A stretch of DNA of 64,000 nt. It comes from an uncultured Eubacteriales bacterium. Lineage in GTDB: Bacteria > Bacillota > Clostridia > Oscillospirales > Oscillospiraceae. Shown here piece after piece: positions 31,557-40,903 of the stretch. Within the stretch, counting starts at the first letter, position 1, and every line of letters begins with the position of its first letter. Location: NCBI GenBank assembly GCA_900543625.1, contig UQSF01000007.1, forward strand, positions 1-64,000, in the 5' to 3' direction. Position numbers and translations under genes: made by a program. The notes beneath the pieces are model-generated. The model saw only the letters and a program-made list of their open reading frames with translations, made no database searches and was not told the origin of the DNA.

Positions 31557-33110
31557 TTATTCAGAAGCTGCAGCCGTGCTGCGCCTGTGCCGCAGACGCG
31601 CACTGCCAACATCGATGCCCCAGACCAGCAGCACGAAGCCAAGGAAGATCGCGCTCACATCACTCCACGCATACTGGTTCATGGCGAAGATGAGCGGCGC
31701 ACCGATGCCGCCGGCGCCGACCAGCCCGAGCACGGATGCCTCGCGGATGTTGACATCAAACCGGTACAGCACCGCCGAAGCGAGCGCCGGCGCGAGCTGC
31801 GGCAGCACCGCATAGCGGATGCGCGGCAAAAGCGACACGCCCATGGCACGCAGCGCATCATAGGCGCGAAAATCCAGCGCCTCGATCGCCTCGGTGAAGC
31901 GTTTGCTCAGCAGACCGATGCTGCACACCGCCAGCGTCAGCGCCCCGGTGAACGCCCCCGGACCGGAGACGCGGATGAAGATGAGCCCGTAGATCAAAAA
32001 CGGCACGGAGCGGATCGCCACGATGAGCACCCGGAACAGCAGCGCGACCGGGCGCGGCAGCAGCTTCGGCGTGCTCAAAAACGCCAGGGGCGCGGCAAGC
32101 AGCGCGCCGAGCCCCGTTCCGGCCAGCGCGATGCCGACCGTCTCAAGCAGCAGCCAGCCGAGTCCGTCCTTGCCCGTGCCGAAGAAAAAGCGCCAGTCCG
32201 GATGCAGCAGCCCCGTGCCCATGGCCGAGAGCACGGACTTGCTCGTGTGCGCAAGATCCGGCGGGTCGATCCCCACCGTGCAGACGACCACGCACAGCAG
32301 CACCGCCGCCCAGAGAACGCGCTTTGCCGGGCGCGAAATGCTGCGCTCGCCGCGGATGATGCGCCCGAGCGCATGGCTGAGCCACTCGATGCAGCACACG
32401 GTCACAAACAGGCACATGAGGATCGCGCCGACGCGGTCGTATTCCCGCCACGAGATCTTCTCGTTGAGCAGCAGGCCGATGCCGCCCGCGCCGACATAGC
32501 CGAGGATGGCGCTGTGGCGCACGTTCGTCTCGAGCAGGTAGAGCGCGTTGGTCAGATAGCCCGATGCGATCTCCGGCACGACGGCGCGCGCATAGGCCCG
32601 CGCCGGGGACGCGCCCATGGCGCACAGCGCGCGGTAGGGCGCGAGCGAGAGCGTCTCGATGTCCTCATAGGTCAGGCGCGTCATCACTGCAAGCGTAAAG
32701 ACCGTGATGGCGACCGTGCCGGAAAACGTGCCGAGACCGAACAGAAACGTCGCCAGCAGCGCAAGGATCAGCGCCGGGAACGAGCGCAGCACCTGCACCA
32801 GAAAGCGCAGCACCGCGCGCACCGGCGCGGGACACGGCAGATTATGCGCGCACAGCGGCGCGAAGCCAAGCGCCAGCGCGACGCCCAGCGCCGTGCCGGT
32901 GACAGACATACGCAGCGTCGCCAGCAGCGGCGCCACGATCGCGGACAGATAGCTCCAGTCCGGCGGGAAAAGCTGCGCGGCAATGTCGCGCAGGTGTGCC
33001 CGCCGCGCCCAGAACACCGCGGGGTCGCAGCCCGTCAGCCAAAAGGCAAGCACAAACAGCGCGAGCACACCCAGTGCCCGCGCCCAGCGTTTTGCACGCG
33101 CATGCGTCAT
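31557..33110 (-). CDS. phnE: Phosphonate-type ABC transporter permease, tandem PhnE fusion
   Basis: A 517-aa protein made of two PhnE-like permease halves, with matching EAA-loop regions: ILGYVGAGGIGLLLNEKISW near residue 205 and VLGLVGAGGIGAPLIFAMNQ near residue 470. About twelve helices are visible. A fused duplicate replaces the usual homodimer of separate PhnE chains. It overlaps phnC by four bases. The family imports phosphonates, phosphite or related oxyanions; actual substrate unknown. Confidence 0.9.
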   Translation of the reverse strand: MTHARAKRWARALGVLALFVLAFWLTGCDPAVFWARRAHLRDIAAQLFPPDWSYLSAIVAPLLATLRMSVTGTALGVALALGFAPLCAHNLPCPAPVRAVLRFLVQVLRSFPALILALLATFLFGLGTFSGTVAITVFTLAVMTRLTYEDIETLSLAPYRALCAMGASPARAYARAVVPEIASGYLTNALYLLETNVRHSAILGYVGAGGIGLLLNEKISWREYDRVGAILMCLFVTVCCIEWLSHALGRIIRGERSISRPAKRVLWAAVLLCVVVCTVGIDPPDLAHTSKSVLSAMGTGLLHPDWRFFFGTGKDGLGWLLLETVGIALAGTGLGALLAAPLAFLSTPKLLPRPVALLFRVLIVAIRSVPFLIYGLIFIRVSGPGAFTGALTLAVCSIGLLSKRFTEAIEALDFRAYDALRAMGVSLLPRIRYAVLPQLAPALASAVLYRFDVNIREASVLGLVGAGGIGAPLIFAMNQYAWSDVSAIFLGFVLLVWGIDVGSARLRHRRSTAAASE

Positions 33111-33865
33111 GGCGCGGCCTCACTTTCCGCGCCGCCGTAGATGCGCGCAAGATCCGCGCCCGTCACGGCATCGGGCGCGCAGTCGAGCACGATCCGCCCC
33201 GCATGCAGACCGAGGAGCCGGGAGGAAACCGCCCGGCTCTGGTCGAGATTATGACTGTTCATAAGGATGGCGACACCCTCGGTGCGCGATATATCCTGCA
33301 GCAGCGCGAGGATCTGCCGCCCGGTGACCGGGTCGAGCGAAGCGACCGGTTCGTCTGCGAGCAGCAGTGCGGGCTTTCGCATGAGTGCACGCGCGATGGC
33401 GACGCGCTGCTTCTGCCCGCCGGACAGGCTGCAGACCGGCTCGCCGCACTTGTCGGCAAGACCGACGCGCGCGAGCAGCCGCTCGGCTTGCGCCGTCTGT
33501 GCACGGGAAAACAGCCCCAGCAGCGAAGCCTGCAGCGACATATCCGGCAGGCAGGCATTGAGCACGTTCTGCCGGCAGGTGACCGGCTCGACGAGCGCAA
33601 AGTCCTGATAGATCGTGCCGATGCGCTTTTGCACCGCGCGCTTTTTGCGCCCGTGGGCACGCGAGAGCGGCAGGGCGTCGATACGCACCTCGCCGCTGTC
33701 GCACGGCAGCGTGCCGTTGAGGATGCGAAAGAGCGTCGTCTTCCCCGCGCCGGACGGGCCGATGACGGACACGAACTCGCCCGCCTCCAGCCCAAAGGTC
33801 ACATCCGTCAGCACCGGCGGCCGAGCGCCGAAGCGCTTGCAGATGTGTGCAGCTTCCAGCAGCAT
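33107..33865 (-). CDS. phnC: Phosphonate-type ABC transporter ATP-binding protein
   Basis: A 252-aa importer ATPase. Walker A GPSGAGKTT is near residue 36, the signature CSLSGGQKQR near 146 and Walker B LLLADEPVASLD near 168. PhnC-like features include the IYQDFALVEPVTCRQNVLNA Q-loop region. The ATG at 33865 begins just after the phnD stop. Start overlap with phnE (ATGA) makes the three genes one operon. Confidence 0.92.
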   Translation of the reverse strand: MLLEAAHICKRFGARPPVLTDVTFGLEAGEFVSVIGPSGAGKTTLFRILNGTLPCDSGEVRIDALPLSRAHGRKKRAVQKRIGTIYQDFALVEPVTCRQNVLNACLPDMSLQASLLGLFSRAQTAQAERLLARVGLADKCGEPVCSLSGGQKQRVAIARALMRKPALLLADEPVASLDPVTGRQILALLQDISRTEGVAILMNSHNLDQSRAVSSRLLGLHAGRIVLDCAPDAVTGADLARIYGGAESEAAP

Positions 33866-33869
33866 GGTG

Positions 33870-34916
33870 TTACTTCCCCGCCGACTTGAGCATGGCCTGC
33901 GCGGCGCGCTCGCCGTCGTAGTCGGAATCCTTGCCCCAGGTGTAGCCGACCTGGCTGAAGACGCTGATGATCTGCTTGCCCTCGTCGGTCTGGGCGATCT
34001 CGATGAACGCCTCGCCGAGCGCCTTGCGGAACGCCTCATCTGCCATAAGGTCGGAGTGCTTGCTGTAGGCAATCATGTCGTTGTAGATGCCCTCGGTCAC
34101 GCCGATGACGCCGGTCTGCTCGACCATGGGCGCCGTACCGCCGAACTTCTCCTGCCAGTTGGGCGCGTTCTTGATGCGGATGTGGCCAAAGGAGACCATC
34201 ACATCCGCCTGACCGGTGGCCAGACGCGCAAGCGACGTGCTGTGGGAATCAGACTGCACCACGTGATCGAGATCCGCAATGGTCTTGCCGTAGTGCTCCT
34301 GCAGCCAGAGGCTCGGATAGATGTAGCCGGACGCGGACGTCGGGGCAAGCACGGACCAGGTCGCACCGTTGAGATCATCCCACGTCAGTTCCTCGCCGCT
34401 ATTGACCTTTGCCAGCAGCGCCTGACCCTTGGCGCTCGGACCGGCCAGAATGATCGAGCGGTAGTAGGTGGTCATGTCCTGCGTGTTCTCCTCGAGCGTG
34501 CCGTCGTTCCAGTCGGCGGCGTTCTCGGAGTCCTTGTTGATGCCGTAGCGCAGCGCCGTGAGCAGCACGTCGCAATCATCGGAAAACAGGACGTAGTTGC
34601 CGCCGGAAATGAAGCCGATGTCCGCGCTGCCGGCGCTGAGCGCCTCACCCACGGCAGTGTAGCTCGTACCGACGGTCATGTCGATGTTCTGCACGTCATA
34701 GCCCTTTTCGAGGAGCTTCGCCTTGAGCAGCGCCTCAAGCGGCTCGGTCGCCGTCGTGATCTGGTCGGCGTCCGCATACGGGGAGAACGCGATCTTCAGG
34801 CTCTCGACCGTCTTTGCGCCGCTGCCGCTGCCGCTGCCGCTGTCCTTCTGGCCGCAGCCGGCCATCAGGCCGAGCGCCATGACCAGAGACAACACCATTG
34901 CCACTACTTTTTTCAT
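33870..34916 (-). CDS. phnD: Phosphonate-type ABC transporter substrate-binding lipoprotein
   Basis: A 348-aa lipoprotein of the PhnD family. The signal peptide ends in LGLMAGCGQ, so Cys20 is the lipidated residue, followed by a Ser/Gly linker. The body shows LKIAFSPYADADQI and ADIGFISGGNYVLF, typical of PhnD binding proteins. The ATG at 34916 is eight bases after CTGGAGGG. A long leader with a terminator precedes it, so expression is likely controlled by a ligand or protein. The ligand may not be a phosphonate. Confidence 0.9.
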   Translation of the reverse strand: MKKVVAMVLSLVMALGLMAGCGQKDSGSGSGSGAKTVESLKIAFSPYADADQITTATEPLEALLKAKLLEKGYDVQNIDMTVGTSYTAVGEALSAGSADIGFISGGNYVLFSDDCDVLLTALRYGINKDSENAADWNDGTLEENTQDMTTYYRSIILAGPSAKGQALLAKVNSGEELTWDDLNGATWSVLAPTSASGYIYPSLWLQEHYGKTIADLDHVVQSDSHSTSLARLATGQADVMVSFGHIRIKNAPNWQEKFGGTAPMVEQTGVIGVTEGIYNDMIAYSKHSDLMADEAFRKALGEAFIEIAQTDEGKQIISVFSQVGYTWGKDSDYDGERAAQAMLKSAGK

Positions 34917-35368
34917 GTACATACCCTCCAGATAAATTCTTTCTCCCGGCCGCGGGCATAAAAAACGGCATATGCAGCGCTGCATATGCCACCCCGACGA
35001 CCGGCAGACGCTGAGAATCCGCCCCTTACGGACGGATTTGGTCGGTCGATCTTCTCTGAGATCCTCTCAGCCCGGAACACGGGCTCCCTCGCGATCTAGT
35101 TTCGTCATCACTGTTTTGTTGAGCGCGGCGCCAGGGAGCTCCCCCTTTCGCCGCATTCCGGAAACCATCGACAGCTTACCACACCCCACGGGAGAATGCA
35201 AGCGCTTTGTAAAGCGCGCGCAAAACTTCCGCCGCCGCGATATTTTCACCGGCGAATATGCAGCGAAACGCGGGCGGTACACCAGCACCGCCCGCAAGCT
35301 ATCTCGCCCACTGACACCTATGCAAAGCAAATGCTCGCACAGCCAGCGTCCCTTTCCCAATTGTCTCT
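34917..35368 (-). other. 452-base untranslated region holding the phn leader
   Basis: No gene. The part next to phnD (34960-35160) is the structured leader described separately. The rest (35161-35368) is GC-rich with a GCGC-rich segment near 35210 and no clear signal beyond a possible promoter. Confidence 0.5.
34960..35160 (-). ncRNA. Structured phnD leader, candidate riboswitch with terminator
   Basis: In transcript direction the leader contains a GCGGCG...GCGCCGC stem around a GGGAGCTCCC palindrome (about 35155-35125), then GGGAGCCCG...CGGGCTGAGAGG (about 35087-35057), then an AATCCG...CGGATT stem (35038-35016), and then a 24-base perfect palindrome (34967-34990) followed by six T. The terminator lies only ~35 bases before the phnD ribosome site. 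The GAGCCC...GGGCTGAGAG segment resembles the P2-P3 part of TPP riboswitches, but the second conserved half is not convincing, so the class is unassigned. Confidence 0.55.
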
Positions 35369-35875
35369 TTATTCCGGGTTGACTTCCTGAGCGAATGGCT
35401 CCCCGCGGGAAGCCCGCTGAAAATATTCTCTCACTGTCCGGTCATTCTCACGGTTAATCAAGCGCCCCGGCACGATCAGCAGCGCAAAGAAAAGCGCGCA
35501 CAGCGCAGCTTCGCAAAGGAGCGCAGGCGCAGTATACACACCTATACGGATGATACCGAACAAAATCCACGCCAAGAGCACTGCTAGCTTCAGCAGCACC
35601 TGCATCGGATAGCGAAAACCACCCTCAAGGATTGTGTGATCGCCCTGTGCACGGAGCGTACCGAAAAACACGCGCTTCGGGTACATATCATATCCGCACA
35701 TCATAACCGCCCAGAGGCGCTCACCCTCGATCTGCCCGTATAGACCGCGTCGGTCATTCGCCGGCCTTTTCACACTACGCAACAGTTTCCCCAATGGCCA
35801 GTCCGTCTGCATATCTGCACGTAGCCGCTCCTTGACCTCGTCCAGCGGCAGCGGTATCTCATAGCGCTGCTTCAT
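35369..35875 (-). CDS. Two-helix membrane protein, unknown
   Basis: 168 aa with a soluble N-terminal domain (about 1-90) and two adjacent helices (VLLKLAVLLAWILFGIIRIG; ALLCEAALCALFFALLIVPG), then a short charged tail. ATG follows GAAGGAGACAGAA. It is the last gene of a three-gene minus-strand group of short proteins. I do not recognise the family. Confidence 0.6.
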   Translation of the reverse strand: MKQRYEIPLPLDEVKERLRADMQTDWPLGKLLRSVKRPANDRRGLYGQIEGERLWAVMMCGYDMYPKRVFFGTLRAQGDHTILEGGFRYPMQVLLKLAVLLAWILFGIIRIGVYTAPALLCEAALCALFFALLIVPGRLINRENDRTVREYFQRASRGEPFAQEVNPE

Positions 35876-35901
35876 TTCTGTCTCCTTCAGTCGTCCTTAT
35901 C

Positions 35902-36207
35902 TCAAGCTCGTTCTCTCCACCAATGGTCGGTCTTGTAGGCCTCGGGTATCGTCTCATCAAACAGCGGATCGGCATACCTCATGGCTATCAGCTCATCCAC
36001 CCAGCGCTCACGAAGAGATGCCGGCAGCAGGGGCTTTGCACACCACGGGCAATAATGAATCACGATATGCGAATGCCCATCCCCGCACGGGATGCCGTAT
36101 TCATGGAACTTCGGCAGATATGAGATCGCTTCGCCATCGCAGAGCCGTGCCGTGTGTTCCGTCACGATGCGGACATGTGCCTGCATATCTTCGCAGCAAA
36201 AATTCAT
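35902..36207 (-). CDS. DUF6980-like small Cys-rich protein
   Basis: 101 aa. MNFCCEDMQAH at the start, PKFHEYGIPCGDG, the knuckle IHYCPWCAKPLLP and the end AYKTDHWWRERA match the DUF6980 pattern as I recall it. The two Cys pairs suggest metal binding. The ATG at 36207 follows AGGAGTGGAATGT; an earlier start lacks a site. Function unknown in the family. Confidence 0.65.
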   Translation of the reverse strand: MNFCCEDMQAHVRIVTEHTARLCDGEAISYLPKFHEYGIPCGDGHSHIVIHYCPWCAKPLLPASLRERWVDELIAMRYADPLFDETIPEAYKTDHWWRERA

Positions 36208-36262
36208 ACATTCCACTCCTATATCTCTCATCGGTTGAAAGATGGCACGCACCCATCCTCGC

Positions 36263-36631
36263 TCATTTTTTGCGCTTCATGCTATAAAAGGCACCAAAGA
36301 ACACAATTGCGAACATGCCCAGTAATCCAAAACCATAGTCAATATATAACACACTATCGACCACTTCGCGAGTACGGATTACGGCTGCCAAAAGAAAGTT
36401 CGCGATTCCCAGAAGATATGCGTAAATCTGCAGGCAAACGGCGACCGTCGAAAAATAACTGCGTTGGTTTTTATCGCGCAAGAACAAAAACACTTTGAGC
36501 ACGCGAGTGTTTTTCAACTTCACACGATGATGGCCGGACAGCCGCTCCGAGATCAGCACCTGATCGTCAAAGTGGTACCCGCCAAACAGGAATCCGACCA
36601 GCAAAAGCAGCCCCATTTTCAGCAGCTCCAC
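36263..36631 (-). CDS. Small membrane protein, unknown
   Basis: 122 aa with three hydrophobic stretches (LLKMGLLLLVGFLFGGYHF; VCLQIYAYLLGIANFLLAAV; YIDYGFGLLGMFAIVFFGAF) and a basic C-terminus. Start is GTG at 36631 behind GGGAGGAATAAAC; no better ATG. First gene of the three-gene group. No family recognised. Confidence 0.55.
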   Translation of the reverse strand: MELLKMGLLLLVGFLFGGYHFDDQVLISERLSGHHRVKLKNTRVLKVFLFLRDKNQRSYFSTVAVCLQIYAYLLGIANFLLAAVIRTREVVDSVLYIDYGFGLLGMFAIVFFGAFYSMKRKK

Positions 36632-36726
36632 GTTTATTCCTCCCACTTCAGGCCATTCTATTTGCATTCTAACACACCCCTGCACGGTTGTCCACGCAAA
36701 GCAATGGCACGCGCGGCGTGCCCGCC

Positions 36727-36754
36727 TCATATTCCCCGCAGAAATTCATATACT
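36727..36754 (+). promoter_or_regulatory. Sigma-E-type sporulation promoter of spoIIID
   Basis: TCATATT (36727-36733), 13-base spacer and CATATACT (36747-36754) fit the Bacillus sigma-E pattern (KMATATT and CATACAMT) at nearly every position. spoIIID is a known sigma-E gene in Bacillus, so function and promoter agree. Confidence 0.65.
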
Positions 36755-36783
36755 GAATTACGCAAATATGGGGAGTGGTGTCA

Positions 36784-37032
36784 GTGCACACGGACATGGA
36801 AGCACGCGCATGCGATCTCGCGGAATATCTTCTCGCCAACAACGCCACCGTCCGCGCCGCCGCCAAACAGTTCGGTGTCTCCAAATCGACCGTCCACAAG
36901 GATCTCACGGAGCGGCTGGAGAAGATCGACCCCGCGCTCTATCAGCAGGTGCGGCAGCTGCTCGACCGCAATAAGGCCGAGCGGCACATCCGCGGCGGCA
37001 TGGCGACGCGGCGAAAATACAAAGGTACATAA
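36784..37032 (+). CDS. spoIIID: Sporulation regulator SpoIIID
   Basis: An 82-aa DNA-binding protein that reshapes mother-cell gene expression during sporulation. The core NNATVRAAAKQFGVSKSTVH then KDLTERLEKIDPALYQQV and the basic tail HIRGGMATRRKYKGT match SpoIIID closely. The GTG at 36784 is eight bases after GGGAG; earlier GTG codons overlap the ribosome site. It is followed 59 bases later by spoVAD. Confidence 0.95.
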   Translation: MHTDMEARACDLAEYLLANNATVRAAAKQFGVSKSTVHKDLTERLEKIDPALYQQVRQLLDRNKAERHIRGGMATRRKYKGT

Positions 37033-37091
37033 TCCGGACCGCGGCACATCATTTCGAAAAAACCGGGGATACTATCGCCGAAGGTGATCCC

Positions 37092-38114
37092 GTGAAAGGC
37101 AAACGTATCGGACGGCAGACCGTGCAGTTTTCGCCCCCGCCCGTGATCCGCGCCGCCGCCAGCGTCGTGGGCAGAAAAGAGGGCGAAGGTCCGCTGCGCG
37201 ACCGCTTTGACAGCGTCAGTCAGGACGCATATTTCGGCGAAAAGAGCTGGGAGCAGGCCGAGAGCGCCATGCTGCGGCAGTGCTTTGCGCGCGTATGCAG
37301 CAAAGCGGCGCTGCCGCCGGAGGCGCTCGACTACGTGCTCTCCGGCGACCTGCTCAACCAGTGCGTGGGCTCGGCCTACGCCATGCGCGGCGTCGGAGCG
37401 CCGTATCTCGGGCTGTACGGCGCATGCTCGACGATGGCAGAGGCGGTCAGTCTGGCCGCGATGCTCATCGACGGCGGCTGCGCCGAGACCGCCGCCGCGC
37501 TCACAAGCTCGCACTTTTGCTCCGCCGAGCGGCAGTACCGCTTTCCGCTGGAATACGGCGGCGTGCGCCCGCCGACCGCACAGTGGACGGTGACCGGTGC
37601 GGGCGCGCTCATCCTTGCGGCAGCCGGAAGCGGGCCGCGCGTGACCATGGCGACGACCGGGACGATCGTGGACGCTGGCATTACGGACACGAACAACATG
37701 GGCGCTGCGATGGCGCCCGCCGCCTATGAGACGCTCAGGGCGCACTTTGCCGACACCGGGCGCACGCCGGACGACTATGATCTGATCGTGACCGGCGACC
37801 TCGGCAAGATCGGTCACGCCGTCGTGACGCGGCTGTTTGCGGACGACGGCGTGGATCTCACCGGCAGGTACAACGACTGCGGACTGATGATCTACGATCT
37901 CGAGGCGCAGGACGTGCACGCGGGCGGCTCAGGCTGCGGATGCAGCGCGTCCGTGCTCGCAGGGCATCTGATGAAGCTGCTGACGGGCGGACAGATCCGG
38001 CGGCTGCTGTTCGCGGCGACGGGTGCGCTCATGTCCCCCACAGCGTCCATGCAGGGGCAGAGCATCCCCGGCATCTGTCACGCCGTGGCCATAGAAACGC
38101 AGGTGAACGCATGA
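37092..38114 (+). CDS. spoVAD: Stage V sporulation protein AD
   Basis: A 340-aa thiolase-fold protein of the SpoVA dipicolinate channel. It has GRQTVQFSPPPVI at the start, GACSTMAEAVSLAAMLIDGG and MGAAMAPAAYETL in the core, and CGCSASVLAGHLM near the end. In Bacillus SpoVAD binds dipicolinic acid during spore core loading. GTG start after AAGGTGATCCC. It is coupled to spoVAE, but spoVAC, normally just upstream, is missing here; spoIIID takes that place. Confidence 0.95.
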   Translation: MKGKRIGRQTVQFSPPPVIRAAASVVGRKEGEGPLRDRFDSVSQDAYFGEKSWEQAESAMLRQCFARVCSKAALPPEALDYVLSGDLLNQCVGSAYAMRGVGAPYLGLYGACSTMAEAVSLAAMLIDGGCAETAAALTSSHFCSAERQYRFPLEYGGVRPPTAQWTVTGAGALILAAAGSGPRVTMATTGTIVDAGITDTNNMGAAMAPAAYETLRAHFADTGRTPDDYDLIVTGDLGKIGHAVVTRLFADDGVDLTGRYNDCGLMIYDLEAQDVHAGGSGCGCSASVLAGHLMKLLTGGQIRRLLFAATGALMSPTASMQGQSIPGICHAVAIETQVNA

Positions 38115-38473
38115 TCGCAGAGTATCTGAAGGCATTTTTCGCCGGCGCGGCGCTGTGCATGATCGGTCAGGTGCTGATCGACAAGACGCGGCTGACGCCG
38201 GCGCGCATCCTCACGCTGTATGTGGTGGCGGGCGTGCTGCTCGGCGCTGTCGGCGTCTATGAGCCGTTTGCGCGCTGGGCGGGCGCGGGTGCGAGCGTGC
38301 CGCTGACCGGGTTCGGAAACCTGCTGGCCGGCGGCGTCCGCAAGGCCGTCGCCGAACGCGGCGTGCTCGGCGCGTTTACAGGCGGCTTCACGGCCGGCGC
38401 TGCCGGGATCTGCGCGGCGATCTTTTTCGGGCTGCTCGTCGCCATGCTGTTTCGCTCAAAGGACAAGCAATAA
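38111..38473 (+). CDS. spoVAE: Stage V sporulation protein AE
   Basis: A 120-aa membrane protein of the SpoVA channel, with four hydrophobic stretches (AFFAGAALCMIGQVLID; ILTLYVVAGVLLGAVGVY; GFGNLLAGGVRKAVAERGVL; GFTAGAAGICAAIFFGLLVA). It overlaps spoVAD by four bases. The size fits SpoVAE(B). A strong terminator follows. Confidence 0.93.
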   Translation: MIAEYLKAFFAGAALCMIGQVLIDKTRLTPARILTLYVVAGVLLGAVGVYEPFARWAGAGASVPLTGFGNLLAGGVRKAVAERGVLGAFTGGFTAGAAGICAAIFFGLLVAMLFRSKDKQ

Positions 38474-38506
38474 AAAAAGAACCGATCCGCAGATCGGTTC
38501 TTTTTT
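38472..38506. terminator. Bidirectional terminator between spoVAE and kor genes
   Basis: Stem AAAGAACCGATC/GATCGGTTCTTT with six T on the plus strand and seven A on the other, so it ends both convergent operons. Confidence 0.85.
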
Positions 38507-38520
38507 CGTTATGGGTAAGC

Positions 38521-39060
38521 TCAGCCTCTTGCAGCGGCTTCGCCGGCCTCGAGCGCCTTCATGTTGCCCTCGAGGAACTTGGCCTTCTTCTCGCCAAGCT
38601 CGATGCGGATCGCTTCGCCGAGGATCTCGTTGGAGACGACCGGAGCCTTCTCCATCAGAGCGCCGAGGATCGCAACGTTCGCGCCCTTCGGGTTGCCGAC
38701 GGACTCGGCAATGCCGTTGGCGTCGCAGTAGACGACCTGAATGTCATCACGCTCGGCCTTGCGGTCGATGATAGAGCTGTTGATGACGAGGACGCCGCCC
38801 GGCTTGACGTGGCTCTCGAACTTGTCCAGAGACGGACGGTTCATCGCCACGACGCAGTCAGCCATGTCGACCAGCGGGGAAGCGACCGGATCGTCGGAGA
38901 CGATGACGGAGCAGTTCGCCGTGCCGCCGCGCATCTCGGGGCCGTAAGAGGGCAGCCAGGAGACGTGTTTGCCGTCGAGCATGCAGGCCATAGCCAGGAA
39001 CTTACCGATCAGGAGCATGCCCTGACCGCCAAAGCCAGCAAAAATGTATTCTTTCTTCAT
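38521..39060 (-). CDS. korC: 2-oxoacid:ferredoxin oxidoreductase, gamma subunit
   Basis: A 179-aa subunit of the KorABCD/VorABC type. It starts KKEYIFAGFGGQGMLLIGKF and contains GPEMRGGTANCSVIVSDDP and NRPSLDKFESHVKPGG, all characteristic of the gamma chain. Last gene of the four-subunit operon. The complex oxidises a 2-oxoacid (2-oxoglutarate or branched-chain) with CoA and reduces ferredoxin. Confidence 0.93.
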   Translation of the reverse strand: MKKEYIFAGFGGQGMLLIGKFLAMACMLDGKHVSWLPSYGPEMRGGTANCSVIVSDDPVASPLVDMADCVVAMNRPSLDKFESHVKPGGVLVINSSIIDRKAERDDIQVVYCDANGIAESVGNPKGANVAILGALMEKAPVVSNEILGEAIRIELGEKKAKFLEGNMKALEAGEAAARG

Positions 39061-39061
39061 G

Positions 39062-39808
<747 letters not shown>

Positions 39809-40888
39809 TTACTTGCCCTCCTTCATGCTGATAATCTTCGCGACGATCTCTTCGGTGGTCGGCATCTGGCTGCCGAGGTGGCCGAAGAAGTCGATCGGCT
39901 TCGCGCCGTTGATCGCGATCTTGACATCCTCAAGCATCTGGCCCTCGTTGAGCTCGACGTCGAGAACAGCCTTCACGCCCGGAAGCTCGGCAGCCTTCTT
40001 GACCGCGTCGTACGGGAACGGCCAGACGGTGATCGGGCGAACCAGACCAACGTTGATGCCCTGCTCCTTGAGCTCGGCGATGGCGGACTTGGCGATACGC
40101 GCAACCGTGCCGAAAGCGGTGATGACATACTCAGCACCCTCGAGGTTGTACTCTTCCCACTGCTGCTCGTTGGCAGTGATCTCACGATAGCAGGCCTGCA
40201 GCTCGTCGTTGTGGACGGACAGGGTCTCGGTATCGATGTAGATGGAGTTGATGACGCCGCGCTTGGCCGGATCGTCGCCCGGTTTCCAGCCGGTGCAAGC
40301 CCAGGGCTTCTTCTCGGGATCGATCTTGTAGTCGACCATCTCGGGCATCTCCACGGGCTCCATCATCTGCGCGATGATGCCGTCGGCGAGGAAGAGGACC
40401 GGTATGCGGTACTTCTCAGCCTTGTCGAAGGCGTACATCATGATGTCGATTGCTTCCTGCACGGATGCCGGAGCGTAGGTCAGCAGGTGATAGTCACCGT
40501 TGCCGCCGCCCTTGACAGCCTGGAAGTAGTCGCCCTGAGAAGCCTGAATGTTGCCGAGGCCGGGGCCGCCGCGCATGACGTTCAGGATGACAGCCGGCAG
40601 CTGCGCGCCTGCGCAGTAGGAAATGCCTTCCTGCTTCAGGCTGACACCGGGGCTGGAGGAAGAGGTCAGCGCACGTGCACCGGCACCGGCTGCACCATAG
40701 ATCATGTTGATAGCCGCAACTTCGCTCTCGGCCTGCAGGAAGCAGCCGCCGACTTCGGGCATACGTGCGGACATATATTCAGGAATCTCCGTCTGCGGAG
40801 TGATCGGATAGCCGAAGAAGTAACGCGCGCCTGCACGAATCGCAGCCTCAGCGATAGCTTCGCTACCCTTCATAAGCGTCAATGCCAT
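39809..40888 (-). CDS. korA: 2-oxoacid:ferredoxin oxidoreductase, alpha subunit
   Basis: A 359-aa subunit: ARYFFGYPITPQTEIPEYMS, ALTSSSSPGVSLKQEGISYC and the middle LPAVILNVMRGGPGLGNIQA are conserved in KorA/VorB. The C-terminal part has VGLVRPITVWPFPYDAVKKA. ATG after a GGAGGTACATCG site. It pairs with korB around the TPP and forms the catalytic unit. Confidence 0.95.
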   Translation of the reverse strand: MALTLMKGSEAIAEAAIRAGARYFFGYPITPQTEIPEYMSARMPEVGGCFLQAESEVAAINMIYGAAGAGARALTSSSSPGVSLKQEGISYCAGAQLPAVILNVMRGGPGLGNIQASQGDYFQAVKGGGNGDYHLLTYAPASVQEAIDIMMYAFDKAEKYRIPVLFLADGIIAQMMEPVEMPEMVDYKIDPEKKPWACTGWKPGDDPAKRGVINSIYIDTETLSVHNDELQACYREITANEQQWEEYNLEGAEYVITAFGTVARIAKSAIAELKEQGINVGLVRPITVWPFPYDAVKKAAELPGVKAVLDVELNEGQMLEDVKIAINGAKPIDFFGHLGSQMPTTEEIVAKIISMKEGK

Positions 40889-40903
40889 TTTCGATGTACC
40901 TCC

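Noticed and set aside
34991..35100. Firm assignment of the phn leader as a TPP riboswitch
   Set aside because: Only the first half resembles the consensus; the second conserved element could not be aligned by eye.
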